Assembly (NCBI GenBank): GCA_016195405.1
Contig: JACPZP010000033.1
Coordinates: 1 to 64,000, forward strand
Length of the DNA: 64,000 nucleotides
From: Planctomycetota bacterium
GTDB lineage: Bacteria > Planctomycetota > Planctomycetia > Gemmatales > Gemmataceae
Reading direction: 5' to 3'
The position numbers were made by a program, and so were the translations under genes. Numbering within the stretch: the stretch's first letter is position 1; each line of letters begins with the position of its first letter. The notes under the pieces were generated by a model, which worked only from the letters and a program-made list of their open reading frames with translations, had not been told where the DNA came from and searched no databases. Positions 1 to 7,530 of this stretch are shown piece by piece.

Positions 1-2
1 GC

Positions 3-185
3 ATTGAGAGCCAATTCACGGCGCTGAAAAAGTTCGCCTTGCAGCCATCCAATTATGACAGCCATGAAGAGCAGCAAGCCGCCATCGAAAGTTATCTGAC
101 GTGGCGCAACCGTGCTCGCGATGTCTCCATCACGGCATGGAAGGAATATCGACATGAGACCCTGCAAAGCGGCACAGCCGCTTGA
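3..185 (+). pseudogene. IS630-family transposase, C-terminal fragment
   Basis: Reading from base 3 the frame stays open to a TGA at 183-185 and encodes about 60 residues. It contains a stretch like IE-QFTALKKFAL followed by SHEEQ...I..YL.WRNR, which is the usual C-terminal end of IS630/Tc1-mariner-type transposases (the catalytic Glu region and the WRN motif). The rest of the gene lies to the left of the window, so the element may or may not be complete. It reads straight into the broken peptidase that follows, so the insertion probably removed that gene's 5' part. The family call rests on recalled motif similarity only; no terminal repeat was defined. Confidence 0.6.
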
Positions 186-219
186 GTCTGCGACAGGCGA
201 AAGTTGTCAAGGTACAACG

Positions 220-1347
220 GCACTAGCTCACGATCTTTACAACTTTCGGACGTCGTACTTGCTGGCGGCACGTGCCCACGGCGACATGCCGCTCGCCAAC
301 ATCAAGCACGACGTTGCAAGCTTCGACTGGTATCGCATTGCGTCGGGCAAGGGGGTCTTATTCCTTCACGAGCTGCGCCGGCTCATGGGCGAGGCGTCCT
401 TCGAGAGCATGATGGATTTCTTTGGACGTGACAACGCCGGCAAGCGCGTCAACGCCGCGCAGTTCCAAGCTTACGCGGAAAAGTCGGCCGGCAAACCGCT
501 GGCGGCGTTCTTTGATTCGTGGCTGAAACTGACCGGACTGCCGCGGTTGCGCCTCGGCGAGGTGAGCGCCCTCAAGGAACACAAGGCGAGCGCGCCGAGC
601 GCCAATGGCAACTACGTCGTTCAAGGCGAAATCATCCGGGAGGACAACGGGCCGATCTTGGCCAAGACAGAGGTGACTGTCGAAACAGACGCCGGCGAGA
701 TCACAAAGGCCTTCGACTTGAACTCTCCGCGCGCGTCGTTCGCAGTGGATGCCGGCGCCGCCAAGCCTCGCCGGGTGATCTTAGAAAAGTACGGCTGTGC
801 GCTGGATACAAAGACGCATCCGTACACGGTCGGCTCGTTCTTCAACGAGCAGGACCACGCGATCATCATCTACGGCACGGGAAATGAAGTTCACACCAAC
901 CGCGAAGCCGCCGAGGCGCTGCAAAAAGGCATTCGTGAAAGCGGCGCCAACTTCACGTTGGCGATCAAGTCCGACAAGGACGCGACCGAGGACGATTTGA
1001 AAGCGAACCACGTGCTCTTGATCGGACGCCCCGACAGCAACCATTGGGTCGAGCGCTTCCGCAAAAGCCTGCCGATCGAGTTCGGCTGGCGATCTTTTAA
1101 GGTGAACGGCAAGACCTACGCCAACGCCGGCAGCGCTGTCGCCCTAGTCGCGGAGAATCCGCTCAACAAGAACTGTTCGCTGGTTGTGCTGGCGGGATTG
1201 AATGCCGAATCGACCTGGAACGCCCCGACACAGTTTCTGCGCCACGGTCGCCGGCCGGCGGAAGTGCTGGTGCTGCCCAGCGGCGGCTCAGCACAGGCGC
1301 TCATTCTGCCGGCCCGGGAACTGGTGCGCGAACTGGATGTTCGTTAG
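220..1347 (+). pseudogene. M1-family aminopeptidase-like, C-terminal fragment
   Basis: The frame is open from about 112, but peptidase-like sequence only starts near 220-235; upstream of that it is the antisense-free tail of the IS630 transposase in another frame. The visible part resembles the region after the zinc site of gluzincin (M1) aminopeptidases: a DWYR-x-A-x-GKG-x-LFLHELRRLMG segment, then a G-x-FF-x-x-WL-x-x-TGLP segment at nucleotides 500-540. It continues into a beta-rich C-terminal domain and a last domain of about 170 residues (HAIIIYGT..., GRPDSN...). The HExxH zinc motif is absent, so the product cannot be an active peptidase. No ribosome binding site supports a start at 112. 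Probably the 3' part of a gene cut by the insertion sequence. Confidence 0.65.
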
Positions 1348-1383
1348 CGAAGCGGCGTCCCGTTTGCAACCCTCCCGACCATG

Positions 1384-1405
1384 ACCTATCTTTGGATAGG
1401 TGTTT
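1384..1405 (+). terminator. Possible weak intrinsic terminator
   Basis: A 7-bp stem (acctatc/gataggt) with a 4-base tttg loop is followed by gtttt. It sits 37 bases after the peptidase fragment and before the kinase gene. The stem is short and the T run is only four bases, so this is a weak candidate. Confidence 0.3.
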
Positions 1406-1512
1406 TCATGGAAAGCGGCCCACCCCGCGCGCCAACCTGTCGGGCATGAATTGAGCTAAGCCAAGCCACACCAAAGGGTTATGAGGCCGCAACGACCATT
1501 TGGCAATGTCGG

Positions 1513-4215
1513 ATGGGGAGCATGGCCCCCAGTTGTTTGAACGAACTCCCTGGTTTGACGCCTGAGGCGAAGGAGCGCGCGGCTGGTGACGAACCGATCC
1601 CCGGTTACCGGCTTGTTGAACCGTTGGGCAAGGGCGGTTTCGGCGTCGTCTGGAAATGCGTCGTGCCCGGCGGGTTTCCTAAGGCGATCAAGTTCGTCAA
1701 CGGCAACCTCGAAGACGCGGTTTCCGGCGCCGCCCATCAAGAATTGCAGGCGCTGGAATGCATCAAAGCGATCCGCCATCCTTTCCTCCTCACCGTCGAA
1801 CGCGTGGAGATCCTCGACGGCGAGCTGATGATCGTCATGGAGTTGGCGGACCAAAGTCTAGCCGACGTGCTGCGCATTCACCAGTCCGAGGGGCGCACCG
1901 GCATCCCGTGTGAAGAGCTGCTGGATTATCTACTTGAAGCTGCCGAAGCTCTTGATGTGCTCAATTTCCAGCACGGCTTGCAGCATTTGGACATCAAGCC
2001 GCAAAATCTCTTCCTGGTCGGCCAGCACATCAAGGTCGCGGACTTCGGACTCGTCAACCCACTTCCGAAAGAGAACCCTGCGGCCGGCTCGTCCGACTCA
2101 CCACAGACGCCCGGCGTCACGCCGCGCTACGCCGCTCCGGAAGTGCTCCTGGGAAAGATTAGCCCGCGCAGCGACCAATACAGCCTCGCGATCGTCTATC
2201 AGGAATTGTTGACGGGCACTCTTCCATTTTCGGGCGGCAACCCGGCCCAGTTGATGATGCAGCAGATGACCGCGGCTCCGGACCTTTCGACTTTGCCGGA
2301 ACACGATCGCGCTGCCGTCGCCCGGGCCTTGGCCAAGGATCCCGAGCAACGATTCGCAAGCTGTCTTGAGTTCCTCAGGACTCTGCTGACGGCCGGGGAG
2401 GACCAGTCTTCGCCGACGACGTTCCTTCCCAGGGCTTCGCTCAAGTCCACGGCAATCATCCGGCGGCTGAGTCGCCGGGGCCCTGGAACGCGCCCTGGAG
2501 ACACTCCGACGGAGTCAGGAGAAACGGAATCCTCGTCTGCGACTCCGCCGCGGCCGACCTCACCGGATTCGAATGCGCCCGAATCGACGTCGCCGGAATC
2601 AGCTTCACCGCACGCGCTGGAGTATCTGGAGTGTCTGCGCCGTCATCCATTCGGTGAGACGTGGCTGGTGCGCTGTCCGGACGGATCCCGCAAGCTCGCC
2701 CAAATCATGCACGGCTTTACCGTGGAAGACGTGGAGCAGCAGGCCCGGCTCCTCAAGCGCCTGCAGGACGTTCGCAATCCGGGCCTGATTCCATTTGAAG
2801 TTGCTGAACACGGTTCAGGCCGCATTGTCCTCTTGGGCACGCATTACGAGACCACGCTTCAGCAACTTGCGCAGCAGCGGGCAGGCAAGGAGATTCCACC
2901 GCAAGACTTGCTGGAGACCTTGGGCTTGGTCGGCGAGACCTTGGACACGTTGGCCCGGCAGCATCAACTCTTTCACCTCATGCTGCATCCCACCACGATT
3001 ATTCTTACACGCGAGCGGGTGCTCCTGCGCGACTTTGGACTCATTCAGCTCTTTTGGAAAGGCACGAAAGAATCTCTGGCTCAGCTCAATCCGCACTTTG
3101 CCGCTCCGGAGTTGGAGCGCAACCAGTTTAGCCAAGCCTCGGATCAGTTCAGCCTGGCGCTCATGTATGCGGAGTTTCGGTGCGGTTACACCCATTGGCG
3201 CACGACGCGCGGCGTTTCGGCAAACAGCAAACGCAGCGCCGGTCGCGCCGGCCTGAACCAGTTTCCGGTCTTGAATGAGGGCGAGAGAGAAGTCCTCCGG
3301 CGGGCTTTGAACCCGGAACCGGCCAAGCGATTCGCCACTTGCGGCGAGATGATTGAGGCCCTTGAGGCAACCCAAACCGCTCGCGTCGCTAACACCGGTC
3401 TTTCCGCGAGCGCCGTGATCGAGCCGCAACCCAAAGGTCAAGCCGATCGTTTGCCGGACATGAGGACCGGCGTCGGTAGTGTTGAAGTTGTCAGCGGTGT
3501 TCTGCAACATCTGAAGCGGAAACAGGAAATTCGCGAGACGCCGGCGTTCCGCTACAGGCTCTTCTCCGGCAATCGGCTGGAACATCACTTCGCCGCCTGT
3601 CTGATCCCGAGCATGGCGAGACTTCGGCTCGAATTATTCTGCCAGGAGGCGGGCGCCGCATATCTGGAGGTCAAGGAATCGGGGGCCTTCCGCCTATTCT
3701 TCCCCGCTCATGAGCCGACTCTATGGCAGCGTTGGCTCGAACGCGAGGTGGGCCTGGAGATTCACGTGGAGCTGAGTCCGCCCGTCCCCGGCAGCCTCGG
3801 CCGCTCATTCATGAAGACATGCATCAAGCCCGTGGGCTGCAATGCCGACCAGGCGAAGCTCATCTTGGAGGACCAAGGCCCGAAACTCTTGGGCGGCTTG
3901 CGGCAAGCACTGGGAGCACTTCCCGAGAACCGCCGCGAGGACCGGCTTCCCTTCCACCAAAAGCTCACGATCTATCCGGAACCTCTTGAGGGCCAACCGA
4001 GCGCTCCGCTCCAGGGCATCGCGAAGGACATTTCCAGCAAAGGCATCGGCCTTTTTGTCGCCAAGGAGCTGGTCATCGCCTCACGTCTCACGCTTCTGTT
4101 GCCGCCCGAGTCCGCAGCCGCCGAGACACCGCCGGTTCCGATCTCGGTCAAGGTCGTTCGCGTCCAGCCAAGAGACGAGGGCGGCTTCGAAATCGGTGCG
4201 GTATTCTTGAATTGA
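1513..4215 (+). CDS. Ser/Thr protein kinase - pseudokinase - PilZ fusion
   Basis: A 900-residue protein with no signal peptide. Domain 1 (about residues 30-300) is a complete Hanks-type kinase: glycine loop GKGGFG at 39-44, Lys60 in AIKF, HLDIKPQN near 160 (HLD replacing HRD), DFG near 177 and an APE near 207. A Pro/Ser/Thr-rich linker (about 310-365) follows. Domain 2 (about 370-620) has a kinase outline but is degenerate: the catalytic loop reads HLMLHPTT, without the Asp and Asn, while RDFG and AAPE remain. The C-terminus (about 800-900) looks like PilZ, with RREDR followed by DISSKG, the two c-di-GMP-binding signatures. The likely role is a cytoplasmic kinase whose activity or target binding responds to c-di-GMP; this is inferred from the architecture. 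Start ATG 1513; an in-frame ATG at 1522 is also possible. Confidence 0.85.
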   Translation: MGSMAPSCLNELPGLTPEAKERAAGDEPIPGYRLVEPLGKGGFGVVWKCVVPGGFPKAIKFVNGNLEDAVSGAAHQELQALECIKAIRHPFLLTVERVEILDGELMIVMELADQSLADVLRIHQSEGRTGIPCEELLDYLLEAAEALDVLNFQHGLQHLDIKPQNLFLVGQHIKVADFGLVNPLPKENPAAGSSDSPQTPGVTPRYAAPEVLLGKISPRSDQYSLAIVYQELLTGTLPFSGGNPAQLMMQQMTAAPDLSTLPEHDRAAVARALAKDPEQRFASCLEFLRTLLTAGEDQSSPTTFLPRASLKSTAIIRRLSRRGPGTRPGDTPTESGETESSSATPPRPTSPDSNAPESTSPESASPHALEYLECLRRHPFGETWLVRCPDGSRKLAQIMHGFTVEDVEQQARLLKRLQDVRNPGLIPFEVAEHGSGRIVLLGTHYETTLQQLAQQRAGKEIPPQDLLETLGLVGETLDTLARQHQLFHLMLHPTTIILTRERVLLRDFGLIQLFWKGTKESLAQLNPHFAAPELERNQFSQASDQFSLALMYAEFRCGYTHWRTTRGVSANSKRSAGRAGLNQFPVLNEGEREVLRRALNPEPAKRFATCGEMIEALEATQTARVANTGLSASAVIEPQPKGQADRLPDMRTGVGSVEVVSGVLQHLKRKQEIRETPAFRYRLFSGNRLEHHFAACLIPSMARLRLELFCQEAGAAYLEVKESGAFRLFFPAHEPTLWQRWLEREVGLEIHVELSPPVPGSLGRSFMKTCIKPVGCNADQAKLILEDQGPKLLGGLRQALGALPENRREDRLPFHQKLTIYPEPLEGQPSAPLQGIAKDISSKGIGLFVAKELVIASRLTLLLPPESAAAETPPVPISVKVVRVQPRDEGGFEIGAVFLN

Positions 4216-4330
4216 AGACGCCTAAGCTGGAAAGGCGTGGTTCATCCATGGTAAAATGGACTTAGGAAAGCCGGCCACGCGCACCCCGGCACTCGCCGTC
4301 CGCAGACTCAATGGTCCATCTAAAGGCCGA

Positions 4331-4388
4331 TAGACGCATTTTCAACACCTAAACCCTTTCGGCTTTTGCCTTTGGCAATATGCGTCTA
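4331..4388. repeat. Inverted repeat upstream of the iterons
   Basis: tagacgcat at 4331-4339 and atgcgtcta at 4380-4388 are perfect inverted copies separated by 40 bases. The arm contains the same gacgcat core as the 21-bp direct repeats that start at 4417, so one protein may bind both. The 310-base gap between the kinase and the ATPase gene contains only these repeats and no gene. Confidence 0.6.
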
Positions 4389-4416
4389 GTGAGACGCCCC
4401 CACCCACACCTGCATG

Positions 4417-4517
4417 GACGCATCGCCCACTCCAGTAAACGCATTCGCTAGTTCATTGAACGCATCCGCCACTTCACTAAACGCATCCGCCACTTCCGTA
4501 AACGCATTTCTTGAAGG
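4417..4517 (+). repeat. 21-bp direct repeats (iteron-like), four full copies plus a partial
   Basis: Units start at 4417, 4438, 4459, 4480 and 4501 (partial), each exactly 21 bp apart. Every unit begins with (a/g)acgcat and the middle units share aacgcatccgccacttc. A period of 21 bp puts each copy on the same face of the helix, as in plasmid iterons or multi-site operators. The last partial copy ends in the ribosome binding site of the ATPase gene (aaggag, 4514-4519 region), so binding here would cover its promoter or start. Whether this is an origin or an autoregulatory operator cannot be told from sequence. Confidence 0.75.
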
Positions 4518-4525
4518 AGAACGCC

Positions 4526-5689
4526 ATGACCGACGCCCAAGCGCCAAACACTTCGCCGCAAGAGGTTTGGGATCCGGAGGTTGAATCGATGCCGGAGTCA
4601 GCTGCCGATTGGCTCTTGCCCGGATTCATCGCCCGCCGGAACATGACCTTGCTCACCAGCATGTGGAAAGCCGGCAAGACCACGCTTTTGGCCCACTTGC
4701 TGGCGCGACGGGTCGGCGGGCAACCGCTCTTCGGATTGCCGGTCGCGCCCGGAAAGACCGTCGTTATTTCCGAAGAGCCGCGTAGCCTTTGGGCCGAACG
4801 CTGCCGGCAATTCCAATTCGGCGGCCAACTCTGTTTTTTTCTACAGCCCTTCCCGCACTTGCCTTCGGCCGAAGAGTGGCGCGGCCTCATCGGGCGCGTC
4901 GGGCAGCTCCGGGCCGAGCATGGCATCGATTTCTTGGTGGTGGATTCCGTGACGCACTTCCTCCGCGCCGAAACCGCGTCCAGCGGGGTACACGACTTCA
5001 TCATGCCGGTGCGCGATCTGACGGGGCGGGGCATGGCGGCGCTCTTCATGCACCACCCGCGCCGCAAGGGCGCCGGCGAGGGCAACGCGGGCCGCGGCCA
5101 CGGCGCCATTCACAGCGAAGTCGACATCTCCATTGAGATGCGCCACGCCGGCAACAACCTTGAAAGCCGCGCCCGCCGTTTCTTTTGCATGTCGCGGCAC
5201 GCCGTCACGCCGCGCCATTTCGATTTCGAGTTGAATGCCGACGGGGCGGACTATAGCGTTCGGCCCGCCGGCGACGACGACGGCTTTAACGAGCAATGGG
5301 ACGTGCTCCGCATGGTCCTCGAAGAGGCCCCGCAAAAGCTGACGCGCCGGGACATTTTCGAAGATTGGCCCGACGACTATCCCAAGCCCTGCCTCGCCAC
5401 CTTATGGCTATGGCTCAAAAGCGCCGTCGCCGCGGGACTCGTGCGCGTCGAAGGCACCGGCATGAAGAGCGATCCCTTTCGTTATTGGGTCAGCGCCGCG
5501 GAAGCCCGCTGGCGCGAGAATCCGCTGTACGAGGTGTTCGAAAAGCAGGCGCGCGAGTTGAAGCTGCCGTTTGTGTCGCTGCGCGAGCTGAATCGCAGGA
5601 GCGCGGGCGGGTTCGGCGGCGACAACGAGGGAAGTGAGCCGGGATCAAAGAACAGCCGCCTTTGGCCGCCAGGGGCGCCGGTGGAATGA
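4526..5689 (+). CDS. RepA/RecA-like AAA ATPase (AAA_25 type) with C-terminal winged helix
   Basis: 387 residues. The start is the ATG at 4526, placed 7 bases after aaggag; an upstream TTG at 4511 lacks a site of its own. Walker A is WKAGKTT at about 47-53, followed by a strand ending VVISEEP, then Walker B FLVVDS near 138, and a HHPRRKG...GRGHGAIHSEVDI segment matching sensor/loop regions of RepA-like hexameric ATPases. The C-terminal part (LTRRDIFEDW...FRYW) looks like a winged helix. The same layout recurs in the second ATPase at 29050-30033. Five 21-bp repeats lie directly upstream and a toxin-antitoxin pair directly downstream, which fits a plasmid- or island-derived replication or partition function. 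The DNA-related role is inferred. Confidence 0.75.
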   Translation: MTDAQAPNTSPQEVWDPEVESMPESAADWLLPGFIARRNMTLLTSMWKAGKTTLLAHLLARRVGGQPLFGLPVAPGKTVVISEEPRSLWAERCRQFQFGGQLCFFLQPFPHLPSAEEWRGLIGRVGQLRAEHGIDFLVVDSVTHFLRAETASSGVHDFIMPVRDLTGRGMAALFMHHPRRKGAGEGNAGRGHGAIHSEVDISIEMRHAGNNLESRARRFFCMSRHAVTPRHFDFELNADGADYSVRPAGDDDGFNEQWDVLRMVLEEAPQKLTRRDIFEDWPDDYPKPCLATLWLWLKSAVAAGLVRVEGTGMKSDPFRYWVSAAEARWRENPLYEVFEKQARELKLPFVSLRELNRRSAGGFGGDNEGSEPGSKNSRLWPPGAPVE

Positions 5690-5725
5690 GCGATCGAAGA
5701 GTGGCTTGGTTGCTTGTTGAGATTC

Positions 5726-5865
5726 GATGTGTGGCCGGGGCTGGGTTGTCATGCGAACAATAGACCCGTGCAAGCCTGAAGCCCCGGCTTGGCCGAGGGT
5801 TGGCCGGGGCTTCGTGGCTGCACATGCCCTGTCCACTCGCGGCAACCCAGCCCCGGCCACACATC
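5726..5865. repeat. 140-bp palindromic element with nested hairpin
   Basis: The ends, 5726-5748 and 5843-5865, are perfect 23-bp inverted repeats (gatgtgtggccggggctggg... and its complement). Inside them, gaagccccggc (5778-5788) and gccggggcttc (5803-5813) form a second stem, with extra pairing on each side of it. The element fills most of the gap between the ATPase and the antitoxin gene and has no open reading frame of note. It could be a non-autonomous mobile element, a structured RNA or a strong terminator; no T run follows, which argues against the last. Confidence 0.7.
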
Positions 5866-5932
5866 CGGTAGTGTCAGTTTGTGATGCAGACGGTAACATG
5901 ATGGGTGGTCCAACCAGAGTCTTGGAGGCGTT

Positions 5933-6235
5933 ATGCAGATTCCAGTTCTCGTGGAGCGTGTTAAGGGCAACGGCTATCGCGCGCGGGGCTCGGAGCCGTT
6001 CGCCATAAGCGCCCGAGGCGCCACGCGGAAGGAGGCGCTGGCCAAGCTGCGCGCAAAGATAAAGAGCCGGCTGAAAAATGGGACGGAGATCGTTGGTCTG
6101 GAGGTAACTGCGCAGCCGCATCCTCTCATGGAGTTCGCGGGCATGTACTCTGAAGATGATCCTGTGGTACAGGATTGGAAAAAGGCCATGGCCCGGTATC
6201 GTCGCAAGGTCGATGAACATCCAGAGCTTCCATGA
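5933..6235 (+). CDS. HicB-like antitoxin
   Basis: 100 residues. The ATG at 5933 has ggagg at 5923-5927. The N-terminal 60 residues (IPVLVERVKGNGYRARG..FAISARGATRKEALAKLR) match the HicB-like fold used by antitoxins that pair with PIN-domain nucleases. The C-terminal 35 residues are charged and Pro-rich and would wrap the toxin. The PIN gene begins before this gene ends (23-base overlap), typical of a translationally coupled type II toxin-antitoxin operon. The fold assignment is by sequence pattern and was not checked against a database. Confidence 0.65.
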   Translation: MQIPVLVERVKGNGYRARGSEPFAISARGATRKEALAKLRAKIKSRLKNGTEIVGLEVTAQPHPLMEFAGMYSEDDPVVQDWKKAMARYRRKVDEHPELP

Positions 6236-6644
6236 GCCTTTAGACACCGACATGCTCACGCTGTTTGCCCACGGTCATCAAGCCGTCAGCGGGCGCGTGG
6301 GCGAACTTCCCGCCGAAGCGGTGGCGATCACCGTGCTCACTGTCGAAGAGCAGCTGTCCGGTTGGTATGCCGAGGTCCGCAAAGCCAAGGAGGCCCAGCG
6401 GCTTGCTCGGGCTTATCGCGAGCTGGCACGAAGCGTTCGCTTCCTCGGACAGATGCAAATCCTTGACTACGCGGAGGAGGCCATGCGGCGTTACGAGGAG
6501 TTTCGCAAGCGGAAAGTCCGGATCGGCAGGACGGACCTGCGTATAGCGGCTACGGTGCTGGAGCATGGCGCCACGTTGGTGACTCGCAATTCTCAGGACT
6601 TCAAGCACGTTCCTGGGTTGCAGCTTGAGGATTGGTCCAAATGA
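6213..6644 (+). CDS. PIN-domain (VapC-like) ribonuclease toxin
   Basis: Up to 143 residues. PIN acidic residues are in the expected order: LDTDM near the N-terminus, TVLTVEEQLSGW in the middle, RTDLRIAATVLEHGATLVTRN towards the end, followed by DF...VPGLQLEDW. The start is uncertain. ATG 6213 gives an unusual leader (NIQSFHEP) before LDTDM. An ATG overlapping the antitoxin stop (6232) would be the standard position, but it hits a TAG after three codons, so a few bases may be missing around 6240. The predicted activity is Mg-dependent RNA cleavage held in check by the upstream antitoxin. A diverged second copy of its centre occurs at 7387-7463. Confidence 0.7.
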   Translation: MNIQSFHEPLDTDMLTLFAHGHQAVSGRVGELPAEAVAITVLTVEEQLSGWYAEVRKAKEAQRLARAYRELARSVRFLGQMQILDYAEEAMRRYEEFRKRKVRIGRTDLRIAATVLEHGATLVTRNSQDFKHVPGLQLEDWSK

Positions 6645-6668
6645 CGGATGGCAACAAGGAGGTCGCCG

Positions 6669-7388
6669 ATGGCTAGCTCCGCGATCGAGTGGACCGAAGC
6701 GACGTGGAACCCGCTGACAGGATGCGACAAGATCAGCCCCGGTTGCAAGAACTGCTATGCTGAGCGGATGGCCGTTCGCCTGCGGGGCATGGGGAACGAG
6801 AAGTACAGGAACGGGTTCGAGCTCACCATGCATGACGACGTACTTGAAGCGCCGCTGGCTTGGAAAAAACCGCAGCGGATCTTCGTCAACTCGATGAGCG
6901 ATATGTTTCACGAGGAAGTGCCACCGTCGTTTATCCTGAGCGCATTTGATGTCATGCGGCGCGCCCATTGGCATCAATTCCAAATTCTGACGAAACGGGC
7001 TGAACGACTACTTGATCTGGACCCCATGCTCGATTGGCCCGCGAACGTATGGATGGGCGTGAGCGTGGAAAGTGAGAAATTCCGGCCCCGCATCGATCTT
7101 TTGCGCCATACGCGCGCAAGCGTCAAGTTCCTCTCGCTGGAACCGCTGCTTGGCCCTTTGCCGGCGCTGGACCTCCGGGACATCGACTGGGTGATCGTCG
7201 GCGGCGAATCCGGACCTCGCGCCCGCGCGATGCAAGTGGAGTGGGTAACGGATCTTCGCGATCAGTGCTTGCGCGCCGATGTCGCGTTTTTCTTCAAGCA
7301 ATGGGGCGGGACGCGGAAGAACAGGACGGGGCGAACGCTTGAAGGGCGGACGTGGGACGGGTATCCGGCGGCTGTGGCGCGGAAGTGA
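6669..7388 (+). CDS. DUF5131 (phage Gp37/Gp68-type, three-Cys-motif) protein
   Basis: 239 residues. The ATG at 6669 has aaggagg at 6656-6662, so the in-frame ATG at 6648 is not needed. It starts IEWTEATWNPLTGCDKISPGC, giving a Cys cluster C-x7-C-x2-C (GCDKISPGCKNCYAE) that looks like an iron-sulfur or radical-SAM-like site. Other family marks are FVNSMSDMFHEEVP, WMGVSVES, LSLEPLLGPL and VIVGGESGPRARAM. Homologues are scattered in phages, plasmids and islands, often next to a TcmP partner, which is missing here. The biochemical activity is not known. The gene lies between two copies of PIN-toxin sequence. Confidence 0.8.
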   Translation: MASSAIEWTEATWNPLTGCDKISPGCKNCYAERMAVRLRGMGNEKYRNGFELTMHDDVLEAPLAWKKPQRIFVNSMSDMFHEEVPPSFILSAFDVMRRAHWHQFQILTKRAERLLDLDPMLDWPANVWMGVSVESEKFRPRIDLLRHTRASVKFLSLEPLLGPLPALDLRDIDWVIVGGESGPRARAMQVEWVTDLRDQCLRADVAFFFKQWGGTRKNRTGRTLEGRTWDGYPAAVARK

Positions 7389-7463
7389 ACTTCCCGCCGC
7401 AGCGGTGGCGATCACCGTGCTCACAGTCGAAGAGTAGTTGTCCGGTTGGTATGCGGAAGTCGG
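7387..7463 (+). pseudogene. Duplicated fragment of the PIN toxin gene
   Basis: These 77 bases match 6303-6379, inside the intact PIN gene, with about seven differences. The copy encodes the same ELPA-AVAITVLTVEE...SGWYAEV stretch, but a CAG has become TAG, so the frame is closed. The fragment starts inside the last codons of the DUF5131 gene. The simplest reading is a former tandem PIN gene or a duplication that came with insertion of the DUF5131 gene. Confidence 0.75.
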
Positions 7464-7530
7464 TCGTGGCGCCGCTGCGAAAACCCGTATGGTCGTTCGC
7501 GGTGCGTCTTTGCCGGGCATGAGGTCTGCC

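Noticed and set aside
4417..4517. CRISPR array
   Set aside because: The repeats are contiguous 21-bp units without unique spacers.
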